A DNA stretch of 11,142 nt from Bdellovibrio sp. (GCA_003176075.1 PSRN01000276.1:1-11142); one strand, 5' to 3'. Shown: positions 1 to 7,106, counted from the first letter of the stretch. Program-made: numbers and translations. The notes: generated by a model from the sequence alone, not told the origin.

Positions 1-73
1 GCGCTGCCCAAGTCGGTGCCTTCAGCGTGGGCGGCGGAGCCGCCACGGGCGTCATCTCCGCAGACGCCACGGG
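1..73 (-). repeat. GC-rich dispersed repeat, copy A (inside pyrF)
   Basis: Read on the minus strand, this starts with CCCGTGGCGTCTGCGGAG (73-56), identical to the start of copy C at 4222. It continues with a second CCCGTGGCG unit and then a GCCGCCCACGCTGAAGGCAC segment shared exactly with copy B in proS. The left end is cut by the window edge. It is translated as part of PyrF. Confidence 0.7.
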
Positions 74-680
74 TGTCTTTCGGGCGGTCCAACCGAACCC
101 CGGGAGTCACAAGAAAAAGATCGCGATTCGCCAAAAAACGAAGCTCCAGCGGCGAGCAGACAATCCCATCCATGCCCGCCGCCACCACTTGCCCGACCAG
201 CGACTGAACATGCCTTTCGATGGGCTGCTGAATCCAGTTGGGTGGAAGGCGGTGATCCTCCCAACTCGTTAAAATAGTCACATTGAGAATTTGAAAGGGG
301 CGCGTCTGCCGGAGTTCTTCCTCCAGTCTGGCGATGAGGTCGAGCGCGTCAGCACCCGCCAGAGCGTGAATCGTCACAAAGCTCGCCCCCGCTGCAAAAG
401 CGGCGCGCACCGAGGCGACCATCGTGGATGGAATATCGAAAAACTTGCAATCGACAAACACGGGGGCCAGGCGCGCCAGTTGCTGAATGATGGCCTCACC
501 GTAGCGGAACACGAGGCGCGGCCCCACTTTAAAGCAGCCAGCCACATCGTGCAGCTCTTCCGCCAGCTTGAGCGCCTGCTTTAAATCATCGACATCCAGG
601 GCTACGATCAGGGGCGAACGAAGAAGAAGGCGGCCGCTTTTGGGGGTCTTGGGGGAGTCGTTGTTGCTGGCCTGGCTCAT
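1..680 (-). CDS. pyrF: Orotidine 5'-phosphate decarboxylase, 3' end outside window, with repeat-derived insertion
   Basis: This enzyme decarboxylates OMP to UMP, the last step of de novo pyrimidine synthesis, in the cytoplasm. The 226 visible residues show the N-terminal substrate strand VALDVDD (about 26-32), the catalytic tetrad motif DCKFFDIP (Asp77, Lys79, Asp82), a TIHALAGAD strand near 103-111, and VTPGVR at 191-196, which opens the phosphate-binding loop. The ATG at 680-678 overlaps the proS stop as ATGA and has GGGAG five bases upstream, so translation is probably coupled. After PGVRLDRPKDT the protein becomes GC-coded low-complexity sequence (RGVCGDDARGGSAAHAEGTD). This comes from the dispersed repeat at 1-73 and lies where family members have a short mobile loop, usually followed by a GD(D/Q)-R segment. 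The frame stays open to the window edge. Family assignment is firm; whether the enzyme is active with this loop is not known. Confidence 0.93.
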   Translation of the reverse strand, partial: MSQASNNDSPKTPKSGRLLLRSPLIVALDVDDLKQALKLAEELHDVAGCFKVGPRLVFRYGEAIIQQLARLAPVFVDCKFFDIPSTMVASVRAAFAAGASFVTIHALAGADALDLIARLEEELRQTRPFQILNVTILTSWEDHRLPPNWIQQPIERHVQSLVGQVVAAGMDGIVCSPLELRFLANRDLFLVTPGVRLDRPKDTRGVCGDDARGGSAAHAEGTDLGS

Positions 681-2545
681 AAAGTCTCCCGCCCTCCACC
701 CCTGCGAGTTTCGGAGCGAGTTTCGGATTGCTTCAGGTCCCGGAGCAACTTTTCAGTCACCGGGATCACCTCATCGGGTTTGACTTTGCGGACTTGCCTG
801 CCGCGGCGGACGATGACTTCGATGACTCCGGCCTCAAGACCTTTCCGGCCGATGTTGAGACGCACGGGAAATCCCAAGAGGTCAGCATCCTTAAATTTCA
901 CTCCCGGCCGCTCATCGCGATCATCCACCAGAACCCCCACGCCACGCGCTTCAAGTTCCTGTTCAAGTTTCTCGGTCAAGGATTTCACCCCGGGGTCGCC
1001 CATGTCGAGGGCGCAAAGGTGCACTTCAAAGGGAGCCAGGGCCACCGGCCAAATGATTCCGTCTTGATCATGGCTTTGCTCAATGGCCGCCTGCACGGTG
1101 CGGGAGACGCCAATGCCATAACAACCCATTTCGAGGGGACGAGCTTTCCCTTCCCGATCCAAGTAACAGGCGTTCATTTTTTGCGAGTAGGTGGTTCCCA
1201 AGTAAAACACATGCCCCACTTCAATGCCACGGCAGGCGCGCAGGCGTCCCGGCCCTTGGGGATCCCGGTCCCCTTCCCGGGCCACCCGCAGATCCACGAT
1301 TTGGGTTGGTTTATAATCGCGCTCATGGTTCACGTGACGAAGATGAAAGCCCTCTTGGTTGGCGCCGACAATGTAGTTCTTAAGACCTTGAACGCCGGTG
1401 TCCATGTAAATGGGGATCTTGAGCCCCACCGGGCCGCAGCTTCCGGGTCCTGCGCCGGCGGTTTGGCGAACTTCTTCCTCGGTGAGCATGCGCGGTGGAT
1501 TGGCGAGCTGAAGGAGGTTTTTGAGTTTAACCAGATTGACCTCGTCGGAGCCCCGGAGCAGCACCGCGATCGGTTGCAAGGATTTATCTTTGGGGTCTAA
1601 GCCTTCGTTGGCGGAAAAGAAAAGGGTCTTGACGAGCTCCCGCTCCGGCAGGCCAGTGGCTTTCGCCAAATCAGCGATGGTCTTAAGGCCTGGCGTGGCA
1701 AAGGGGCTCAAAGGTTGGAGGTTCTCGTCGGGACTGAGGCCCGTGGCGCCTTCGCCGCCCACGCTGAAGGCACCGACCGGGGTAGCGCCGACTGGGGTAG
1801 CGCCGCCCGCGCGCTGCGGTTCCGCATCGATGGCCGGACAAATCTCAACGTTGGCGGCAAAGTCCGAGGAATCCGAAACCAAAAGGGCATCTTCGCCGGC
1901 TTCAGCAAGAAGTTGAAATTCATGGGTCTGGGAACCGCCGATGGGCCCCGCATCCGCCTGCACGATTCGGTAAATCAGTCCCAACCGGTCAAAAATCGCC
2001 TGATAGGCCTCGTACATCAGCTGGTAGGTCTTCAGCGCCGATTCGGCGTCGAGGTCAAAGCTGTAGGCGTCTTTCATGATGAACTCCCGCCCCCTCATCA
2101 AGCCAAAACGGGGACGGATTTCATCGCGGTACTTGATTTGAATCTGATAAATCGTCTTCGGCAAGTCGCGGTAGGATTTCACGTCGGAGCGAACATAATC
2201 GGTGACCGCCTCTTCGTGGGTGGCGCCCAAACAGTGCCAATGGCCGTTGCGATTTTGGAATTTCAAAAGGCCATCGCCCATCTTTGACCAACGACCCGTC
2301 TCCTCCCACAGTTCCCGCGGCTGCACCATGGGCATCAGGATTTCAGTGCACCCTCGACGATCGAGTTCCTCGCGCACAATCGCCTCGAATTTTCGGATCG
2401 CCCGCAGCGCCAAATTGCCGTAGGTGTAAATGCCGGGAGCAACCTTCTTGATGAATCCGCCCCTCACAAGGAGTTGGTGGCTCACGATTTCGGCGTCGGA
2501 GGGAGCCTCTTTCAAAGTAAAAAGGTGGGTCTTCGTCCATCTCAT
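677..2545 (-). CDS. proS: Prolyl-tRNA synthetase (bacterial type with INS domain)
   Basis: This enzyme charges tRNA-Pro with proline. The class II catalytic core is clear: residues 1-60 (KTHLFTLKEAPSDAEIVSHQ, GGFIKKVAPGIY), LGATHEEAVTD at 106-116, motif 2 RPRFGLMRGREFIMKDAYSFD at 144-164, the INS editing domain about 286-400 (KTIADLAKATGLPERELVKT onward), motif 3 GCYGIGVSRTVQAAIEQ at 474-490, and an anticodon-binding domain about 505-600 (DDRDERPGVKFKDADLLGFP). At 622 residues it is longer than the usual roughly 570. Much of the excess is an insertion at about 245-270 (AGGATPVGATPVGAFSVGGE) encoded by the dispersed repeat, in the linker before INS, where a length change should be tolerated. 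The C-terminus carries a duplicated SETR (607-614) from a 12-bp tandem repeat. The start ATG overlaps the ntrX stop (ATGA). Confidence 0.97.
   Translation of the reverse strand: MRWTKTHLFTLKEAPSDAEIVSHQLLVRGGFIKKVAPGIYTYGNLALRAIRKFEAIVREELDRRGCTEILMPMVQPRELWEETGRWSKMGDGLLKFQNRNGHWHCLGATHEEAVTDYVRSDVKSYRDLPKTIYQIQIKYRDEIRPRFGLMRGREFIMKDAYSFDLDAESALKTYQLMYEAYQAIFDRLGLIYRIVQADAGPIGGSQTHEFQLLAEAGEDALLVSDSSDFAANVEICPAIDAEPQRAGGATPVGATPVGAFSVGGEGATGLSPDENLQPLSPFATPGLKTIADLAKATGLPERELVKTLFFSANEGLDPKDKSLQPIAVLLRGSDEVNLVKLKNLLQLANPPRMLTEEEVRQTAGAGPGSCGPVGLKIPIYMDTGVQGLKNYIVGANQEGFHLRHVNHERDYKPTQIVDLRVAREGDRDPQGPGRLRACRGIEVGHVFYLGTTYSQKMNACYLDREGKARPLEMGCYGIGVSRTVQAAIEQSHDQDGIIWPVALAPFEVHLCALDMGDPGVKSLTEKLEQELEARGVGVLVDDRDERPGVKFKDADLLGFPVRLNIGRKGLEAGVIEVIVRRGRQVRKVKPDEVIPVTEKLLRDLKQSETRSETRRGGGRETL
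704..727. repeat. 12-bp exact tandem duplication in proS 3' end
   Basis: GCGAGTTTCGGA occurs twice in a row (704-715, 716-727). It adds four residues (SETR twice) to the ProRS tail without shifting the frame. Confidence 0.9.
1740..1812 (+). repeat. GC-rich dispersed repeat, copy B (inside proS)
   Basis: On the plus strand this begins CCCGTGGCG (1740) and ends GCGCCGCCCGCGC, matching copy C at both ends. It shares GCCGCCCACGCTGAAGGCAC with copy A. It contains a 15-bp near-exact tandem pair, CCGACCGGGGTAGCG (1773-1787) and CCGACTGGGGTAGCG (1788-1802). The duplication yields the ATPVG-ATPVG repeat in ProRS, which is encoded on the opposite strand to this reading. Confidence 0.75.
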
Positions 2546-3996
2546 TTGAGGGCTCTTTCTCCAAGAGTTCCAAGAGGGTCGTTGGCGGCGGCTTCTTCAT
2601 CCTTGTGCGCGTCAATGCCGTAGGCCTTGATCTTGCGGTGAAGGTAACTTCGTTCAAGCCCGATGGCTTCGGCCGTGCGTGAAATATTGCCGCTGTTCTC
2701 AGCGATCTTTCGCACCAAATAGTCCTTTTCAAACAGCGCTCTAGCGTCGCGAAAATTGAGCCTGTCGTTCGGTTGTTCCGAGGGCAAGTCCATCGCCAGT
2801 CCGGCAAAACGGAGATCGTGAAGATCGACGAAATCACCGGGCGTCAGAATATAGATTCTTTCGACGAAGTTTTTGAGCTCGCGGACATTTCCCGGCCATA
2901 TGTGTTGCTTCATCGCCTCCATGGCCCGCTCGGAAAATTCTTTAAGCGAAAAGCCGCCTTCTTTAGCGATCTGGTCGGAAAAATGTTGGACCAGCGCGGG
3001 GACATCCTCACGGTGCTCGCGCAGGGCGGGGATCTTCAGAGTCACGACGCTCACGCGATGATAAAGATCCTCGCGAAAGCGGCCCTCTTGGATCTCGCGG
3101 GACAGGTCTTTTTCGGTTCCAGCGATGACCCGAACGTCCACATTGATGAATTCACCGCCACCAAGTCTTTGGATCTTTCGCTCCTGCAGCACCCGCAAAA
3201 GCTTTTCTTGCGCCCGGGCCGAGAGATCGGAAATGTCGTCGAGATAAAGAGTGCCGCCGTTGGCCAGCTCGATTTTCCCTTTTTGGGTTCGCAAAGCTCC
3301 CGCGAACGCCCCCTTTTCATAGCCGAAGAGTTCCGTTTCAATAAGGTCCTCAGCCAAATTGGCGCAGGTCATTTCAACAAAGGGCCGGCTCGCCCGCGAG
3401 CTGAGGTAGTGGATGTTTTGAGCGGTCAGTTGCTTGCCGCAACCGTTTTCACCCTGCAGGAGAATCCAGGACTGGGTTGGGGCCACCCGGGCCACCAATT
3501 GCTTCAATGATATGATCGGTTGAGTCTCGCCAATCAAGGCAATGTTTTTCCGCAAGCGCGTGAGCAGAAGTTCCTTTTCCTGGCGCTCCTGCTGGTAGTG
3601 AAGGATGTTCGTGATGCCAATGAGGATTTTGTCCATGGAAAGGGGTTTTTCGATAAAATCCCAAGCGCCAAGTTTGGTCGCTTTCACCGCCGTCTCAATC
3701 GTCCCATGTCCTGAAATCATCACAAAATCAATGGAACTCATATCCTGACGGGCGCGGGTCAACACCTCGATCCCGTCAATACTCCCCGGCATCCAAATGT
3801 CGAGAAAGACAATTTGCGGATGGAATTCCCGCAGCATGCGAAGACCCGATTCTCCGTCATGAGCGGTCTGAACTTGATAGCCCTCATCCTTCAGGGTGGC
3901 CGAAAGGACCTCGCGGATCGGAGCTTCGTCATCGATGATCAGGATGCGGATGTTGACCGTTTCAGGCTTGGCGCCACTCAACTGCGGATCGGACAT
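2542..3996 (-). CDS. ntrX: NtrX-like sigma54-family response regulator
   Basis: This is a three-domain response regulator of 484 residues. The receiver domain (about 15-130) has acidic D22/D23, phosphoacceptor D66 (VFLDIWMP), S95 and K117. The AAA+ domain (about 155-385) has Walker A GENGCGK at 182-188, the L1 loop GAFAGA at 229-234, Walker B TLYLDDI at 249-255, and WPGNVRELKN at 367-376. A Fis-type helix-turn-helix sits at about 432-460 (NISRTAEAIGLERSYLHRKI), whose LERS-LHRKIKAYGI form is typical of NtrX. The L1 loop lacks the Thr of GAFTGA that contacts sigma54 in canonical activators, and Walker B has D-D in place of D-E, so classical sigma54 activation may be altered or absent. The ATG is preceded by AAAGGGAG nine bases upstream. 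It is the first gene of the ntrX-proS-pyrF run. Its likely kinase is the NtrY at 8071-10350, which is no longer adjacent. Confidence 0.9.
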   Translation of the reverse strand: MSDPQLSGAKPETVNIRILIIDDEAPIREVLSATLKDEGYQVQTAHDGESGLRMLREFHPQIVFLDIWMPGSIDGIEVLTRARQDMSSIDFVMISGHGTIETAVKATKLGAWDFIEKPLSMDKILIGITNILHYQQERQEKELLLTRLRKNIALIGETQPIISLKQLVARVAPTQSWILLQGENGCGKQLTAQNIHYLSSRASRPFVEMTCANLAEDLIETELFGYEKGAFAGALRTQKGKIELANGGTLYLDDISDLSARAQEKLLRVLQERKIQRLGGGEFINVDVRVIAGTEKDLSREIQEGRFREDLYHRVSVVTLKIPALREHREDVPALVQHFSDQIAKEGGFSLKEFSERAMEAMKQHIWPGNVRELKNFVERIYILTPGDFVDLHDLRFAGLAMDLPSEQPNDRLNFRDARALFEKDYLVRKIAENSGNISRTAEAIGLERSYLHRKIKAYGIDAHKDEEAAANDPLGTLGERALK

Positions 3997-4037
3997 GGAA
4001 TCAGTCTCCCTTTCTTTTGTGCACTTGCTCGTTCAGT

Positions 4038-4073
4038 ATGGTCATGGACGATTCGTTTGACAATCGCAAGCCC
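4038..4073 (-). pseudogene. Remnant of an NtrY-type kinase G2 box
   Basis: The minus-strand codons read GLAIVKRIVHDH, identical in 11 of 12 residues to NtrY residues 710-721 (GLAIVKRIVEDH). At DNA level, 4039-4073 matches 8189-8223 at 28 of 35 positions by eye. The sequence on both sides no longer resembles NtrY: the preceding F-box (EPYFSTKDGGTG) and the terminal strand after DHNG are missing. It sits just upstream of ntrX, where the 3' end of ntrY is expected in a standard ntrYX operon. It is probably a relic of the original junction or of a duplicated ntrY. Chance similarity to another kinase's G2 box is possible but less likely. Confidence 0.55.
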
Positions 4074-4221
4074 AAACTCGCCGAATTCGCTTTCAGCCCT
4101 CAACACACTTCGCCGACCAATATTCAGAACGGCGAAGATCCTTTCTTAATTGATCATTCGACTTAAGGCCTCGCAAATACACAGATATTTTGAGAAAAAT
4201 TACAGGTCTCTGTGCTGCTAA

Positions 4222-4276
4222 CCCGTGGCGTCTGCGGAGGTGCCGAGGGCACCGACTGGGGCAGCGCCGCCCGCGC
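4222..4276 (+). repeat. GC-rich dispersed repeat, copy C (intergenic)
   Basis: This begins CCCGTGGCGTCTGCGGAG, identical to the end of copy A. It ends with CACCGACTGGGG and AGCGCCGCCCGCGC, as in copy B, and is shorter than copy B. It lies 63 bases before the start of the exported-protein gene at 4340, the only copy outside a coding region. Confidence 0.7.
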
Positions 4277-4339
4277 TCGGGCCACAAGGACCAGCCAAAT
4301 CTTTTTTTACCTCCTCAGGGTGTGCTATGGTGCGAGCCC

Positions 4340-5908
4340 ATGAAGTTGACGCGGTTCCGTTCAAAGTCAGTAAGGAAAGTCGGTTTAGTTCTTTGGGTTC
4401 TTCTGTTGATAAGTCCCGGCGCCCGACCCGCACCAATTGAATTGGCAGCCCCCGAACCTGTTTTACTCTGCGAATCGATCCATCCGCCGCCCCAGGGCGA
4501 GGTCTTCGTGGCCCCTCGCCCGGCGATGGCGATGCTCCGGAGAAAAAAATTGGAGAAAAGGCATTTCTCAAGACGGACGACTCCACCTCCTCAGCCGGTC
4601 AACAAAGTCGTGCAGCCCTCCATCCGTGAGCTTGTCAATCGGGCTTTAGCTTCAGAGAAACCAAACGCGATCGCCGAATTGTTTTTCCAGTTGCGATCTA
4701 AAAATCGAGTTGGAGATTTCCTGGCGGATCCCCAAGGCCGCCGATATCTTTACCGGCTTTTGGGTGCGAGCCTCGCTTTAGGCATGGACAACCGTCCTGA
4801 CCCCACCATTGTGGCTGCCTTCTTTCGGATCATTCTATCGCAATCCCCTGAAAGGTCCGAATTTCAGCAGTTTGGGCCGGTTTTTGAAAGATTGAAACTC
4901 GCGCATTATGCTGAGTTTTATTTCCAAGCCGTCGGCGAACCTTCGGCTGAATTTTCACGGCGAATCGACGAGCTCTTGCGTATCGCCGGAATAACCAACC
5001 GATCGGCCTTTCTTCCGATTCAGTTTGCCCGCAGTAAATTTGTGCCGTTAAACACCCTTCCAAAATGGAAGAACGGGAACGAGGTGATCGAAAACTATCC
5101 CAAGGCCTTACTGCGACTCTATAATATTCAGGCGGGGCCGCCCCAAGGGTCAGGGGATGGTCGTCCGGCCGGAGCAAGCCTTGTTGAGAACTTTTCGAGC
5201 TTGCCGACCTTCGCCCGCAATTTAAGTCCAGACGAGGCGGACGAACTCGCTCGGTTCCTAAGACAGCGGGAAATAACCACCCATCCAAGTCGCTCTCCTT
5301 TGGGACTCCATGGATTTGATTTTAAAAATCTATCTGACGAGATCGCTGAACTCTTGCAGCTCCATGAGGTGGTCATGCGAGGATTGGAAATCTTACGTTT
5401 ATATGATCGAGCTTACGGAACCCATTATGCCCTCGATACGGCTCTGACCATGCTCGGCCATCTTCAGTCGGATTTAGATCCAAAGAAAAATCGGGACCTT
5501 TTGGGGTCCCTCGCCTCTATCGCGACCTCCGCCAACGACCCGCATGCCGGAGAGTTGTTTTTTCTCGCTCTCGCCGAATCTCACTTCCTTGAAGCGGCCG
5601 TTAGCGCACCCGATGCCATCGATAATTGGACCTCGATCTTGTGGACGGCGACCCTGACGCAAAAATCTTCCTCTCCCCTGGGTTTAAATTTTTTTGCAAC
5701 AGTTAATTCTCTCTTAGGGGCGGCAATTGAATTTCACGCGCAAAAGGCCTATCGGAGCAGGGGGAAGGAAAGAAAACTTGAGTTTCAAATAGCGAAAGAT
5801 TTCGCGCAACTTGGTCTGGATTATTTTTTTCGACTGTCGCCTTTCATAAGCCAACAGTACCGGGCGAAAATCGAGGAGATCGAAGGACTTTCCAGAGACC
5901 ACCGCTGA
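4340..5908 (+). CDS. Exported helical protein of unknown function
   Basis: I do not recognise this family. The chosen ATG gives a 522-residue protein with a good signal peptide: basic KLTRFRSKSVRKVG, hydrophobic LVLWVLLLI, then a small-residue region SPGARPAP, suggesting cleavage near residue 31. The frame is open upstream to about 4190, but that stretch is the dispersed repeat and would bury the signal peptide, so it is excluded. After a proline-rich, basic segment (about 48-90) the rest is mostly amphipathic helix with recurrent Leu/Ala/Phe spacing (for example ALASEKPNAIAELFFQLRSK, GELFFLALAESHFLEAAV), reminiscent of TPR-like or other helical repeat folds, but no canonical repeat could be fixed. 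No catalytic motif or further membrane segment is visible. It probably sits in the periplasm. It is oriented opposite to the flanking core genes and is part of the accessory block. Confidence 0.8.
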   Translation: MKLTRFRSKSVRKVGLVLWVLLLISPGARPAPIELAAPEPVLLCESIHPPPQGEVFVAPRPAMAMLRRKKLEKRHFSRRTTPPPQPVNKVVQPSIRELVNRALASEKPNAIAELFFQLRSKNRVGDFLADPQGRRYLYRLLGASLALGMDNRPDPTIVAAFFRIILSQSPERSEFQQFGPVFERLKLAHYAEFYFQAVGEPSAEFSRRIDELLRIAGITNRSAFLPIQFARSKFVPLNTLPKWKNGNEVIENYPKALLRLYNIQAGPPQGSGDGRPAGASLVENFSSLPTFARNLSPDEADELARFLRQREITTHPSRSPLGLHGFDFKNLSDEIAELLQLHEVVMRGLEILRLYDRAYGTHYALDTALTMLGHLQSDLDPKKNRDLLGSLASIATSANDPHAGELFFLALAESHFLEAAVSAPDAIDNWTSILWTATLTQKSSSPLGLNFFATVNSLLGAAIEFHAQKAYRSRGKERKLEFQIAKDFAQLGLDYFFRLSPFISQQYRAKIEEIEGLSRDHR

Positions 5909-5935
5909 TCATCCGGGGGAGGAAAATGATGAATG

Positions 5936-5969
5936 GAGATGCAGGGTCAATGCCAAACCGCAAAGGGTC
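5936..5969. repeat. 34-bp direct repeat, copy 1
   Basis: This begins with GAGATGCAGGGTCAATGCCAAA, identical to 7071-7092. The following 12 bases match partly (CGCAA conserved). It lies 27 bases after the stop of the upstream plus-strand gene and next to the 3' end of the minus-strand luxR-type gene. Confidence 0.8.
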
Positions 5970-5972
5970 GAC

Positions 5973-6467
5973 TTACGCCACTCGCTTCAAGACCGGATTG
6001 AGGTGGGCATCGCCGATCTTGTGGCGAATGTTCTTGCAATGAGTTTTGAGAGTGGCAGTGGAAATGAACAATCGATCGGCGATTTCCTTTTGTTTGTATC
6101 CTTGAAGCTTCAATAATAAGATTTCCGCTTCGCGATTCGAAAGGTGAGCCCGCGCGAGGAGATCCTGGACTGTTTTTTCAAGCTCTTGAGCCGGAGTAAG
6201 GATTGTGACGATGTCTTGATCGTGGATCACCGCGACGTCGTAGTGAGCGCCCGCAATGTTCTGATAAGTGAAGGCATGGGCGCCGAGCTTCTGCTCCACT
6301 TTTCGCTCGCGGCTCCATTGGATGCAGTTCCCATCACAGACCTTACCGCAGCGGTTTCCACATATTTCTATACTCGTTTCATTCTGCCACTGCACCGTCC
6401 AGCCATCATCCTTTACACACAATCCGATCCTTTTCGGTTTATCGGGGCTTGCATTGTTTTGGCTCAT
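5973..6467 (-). CDS. LuxR-type transcriptional regulator with N-terminal cysteine cluster
   Basis: A 164-residue DNA-binding regulator. The C-terminal part (about 107-155) is a LuxR/GerE helix-turn-helix: LSNREAEILLLKLQGYKQKE, IADRLFISTATLKTHCKNI, HKIG. The N-terminal part (about 13-95) looks like a small PAS-type sensor (IGLCVKDDGWTVQWQNE). It carries a regular C-x3-C-x3-C-x3-C cluster at Cys36, 40, 44 and 48, with Cys17 nearby, which could bind a metal or iron-sulfur centre or act as a redox switch; that is inference. The frame is open to 6572, but the ATG at 6467 is preferred because a GGGGGTGG ribosome site lies about eight bases upstream and the extension is not domain-like. There is no receiver domain. 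It is divergent from the cysteine-rich exported protein at 6590, a plausible local target. Confidence 0.82.
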   Translation of the reverse strand: MSQNNASPDKPKRIGLCVKDDGWTVQWQNETSIEICGNRCGKVCDGNCIQWSRERKVEQKLGAHAFTYQNIAGAHYDVAVIHDQDIVTILTPAQELEKTVQDLLARAHLSNREAEILLLKLQGYKQKEIADRLFISTATLKTHCKNIRHKIGDAHLNPVLKRVA

Positions 6468-6589
6468 GAAAAATACCACCCCCAGGAGGATGTCGCAGCT
6501 GCATGTTCTGCAGGACAATGAAATCAATCGCCACTCCAGTGTACCACGAAAGACCAGCCTGGAGCGGCTCAAGGAAAAGGAGCATTCCT

Positions 6590-7063
6590 ATGAAAACCCA
6601 TCGCCTGGAATTGAGACAGAGACTCGCAATTTTCATAATTCTGGTTGGAGCCAATTCGGCTAAAGGGGGTAAGGCAGCAGCCCCCTGCGTGGACGGCGAA
6701 GGCCAGCACCTGTGTCCCAGAGCCACCTGCACCGTCGAACTAAAAAAGGCCCCTTCCAGCAAATCCCGCGCACCTGCAAGTGTCGACTCCCAGGCTTGCA
6801 CTTTTTCGGTGAGGCTCGAATTCAAGGATCATGCCGAAAACAGGGTTTATTCCTGCCAAATCCCTCCGGGGGAGAACTCTTGCACCACCGCTCTGACGGG
6901 TCTGGGGATCGGTCGTCCAACTTCCGTAAAGCCTGCTGAGCTCAACAAGACTCCGAGCCTCGCGGACTGCATGTATGACGAAGGTTCACCTTCAGGGCAG
7001 GTATCAGACGACAAACCGGGAGAGATTCTCGTCCGACACGCCTTCGCATGCAGCAATCGCTAG
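6590..7063 (+). CDS. Small cysteine-rich exported protein, unknown function
   Basis: I do not recognise the family. The 157-residue product starts at an ATG with AAGGAG seven bases upstream (6577-6582). A signal peptide is clear: KTHRLELRQR, then LAIFIILVGANSA, with cleavage near residue 24 or 31. The mature part holds eight cysteines (33, 42, 47, 70, 89, 98, 127, 154), an even number that suggests up to four disulfides in the periplasm or outside the cell. The spacing is irregular and no known knot or repeat was recognised. It is divergent from the LuxR-type gene (122 bases between starts), so they may share a control region, and the pair is bracketed by the 34-bp direct repeats. The stop is followed after seven bases by direct repeat copy 2. 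Confidence 0.75.
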   Translation: MKTHRLELRQRLAIFIILVGANSAKGGKAAAPCVDGEGQHLCPRATCTVELKKAPSSKSRAPASVDSQACTFSVRLEFKDHAENRVYSCQIPPGENSCTTALTGLGIGRPTSVKPAELNKTPSLADCMYDEGSPSGQVSDDKPGEILVRHAFACSNR

Positions 7064-7070
7064 ACAGTAC

Positions 7071-7104
7071 GAGATGCAGGGTCAATGCCAAAACGCAAGA
7101 GGTG
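7071..7104. repeat. 34-bp direct repeat, copy 2
   Basis: Shares its first 22 bases exactly with 5936-5957 and CGCAA after one mismatch. It is in the same orientation as copy 1, and like it sits just after the stop of a plus-strand gene and before a convergent minus-strand gene. Confidence 0.8.
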
Positions 7105-7106
7105 CC

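Larger units (their letters stand above)
3997..4339. other. Intergenic region between divergent ntrX and exported-protein gene
   Basis: About 340 bases between divergent genes. It holds the ntrX ribosome binding site (AAAGGGAG near 4008), an ntrY-like scrap (4038-4073), an AT-rich segment (about 4140-4205) that could carry promoters, repeat copy C (4222-4276), and a T-run (4302-4308) followed by an extended -10-like TGCTATGGT (4323-4331) just before the plus-strand start. No convincing -35 partner was found, so no promoter is asserted. Confidence 0.5.

Noticed and set aside
728..1600. 290-codon open frame on the plus strand opposite proS
   Set aside because: Antisense shadow of a clearly conserved ProRS; the protein has no recognisable domain and no ribosome site.
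2773..3510. 245-codon open frame on the plus strand opposite ntrX
   Set aside because: Shadow of the AAA+ domain coding sequence; no independent support.
1..4276. CRISPR-like interpretation of the GC-rich repeats
   Set aside because: Copies are far apart, differ in length and orientation, have no regular spacers, and no cas gene is present.
4190..4339. N-terminal extension of the 522-residue exported protein
   Set aside because: It translates the dispersed repeat and places a good signal peptide 50 residues inside the protein.
6468..6572. N-terminal extension of the LuxR-type regulator
   Set aside because: The internal ATG at 6467 has a good ribosome site, and the extension shows no domain content.
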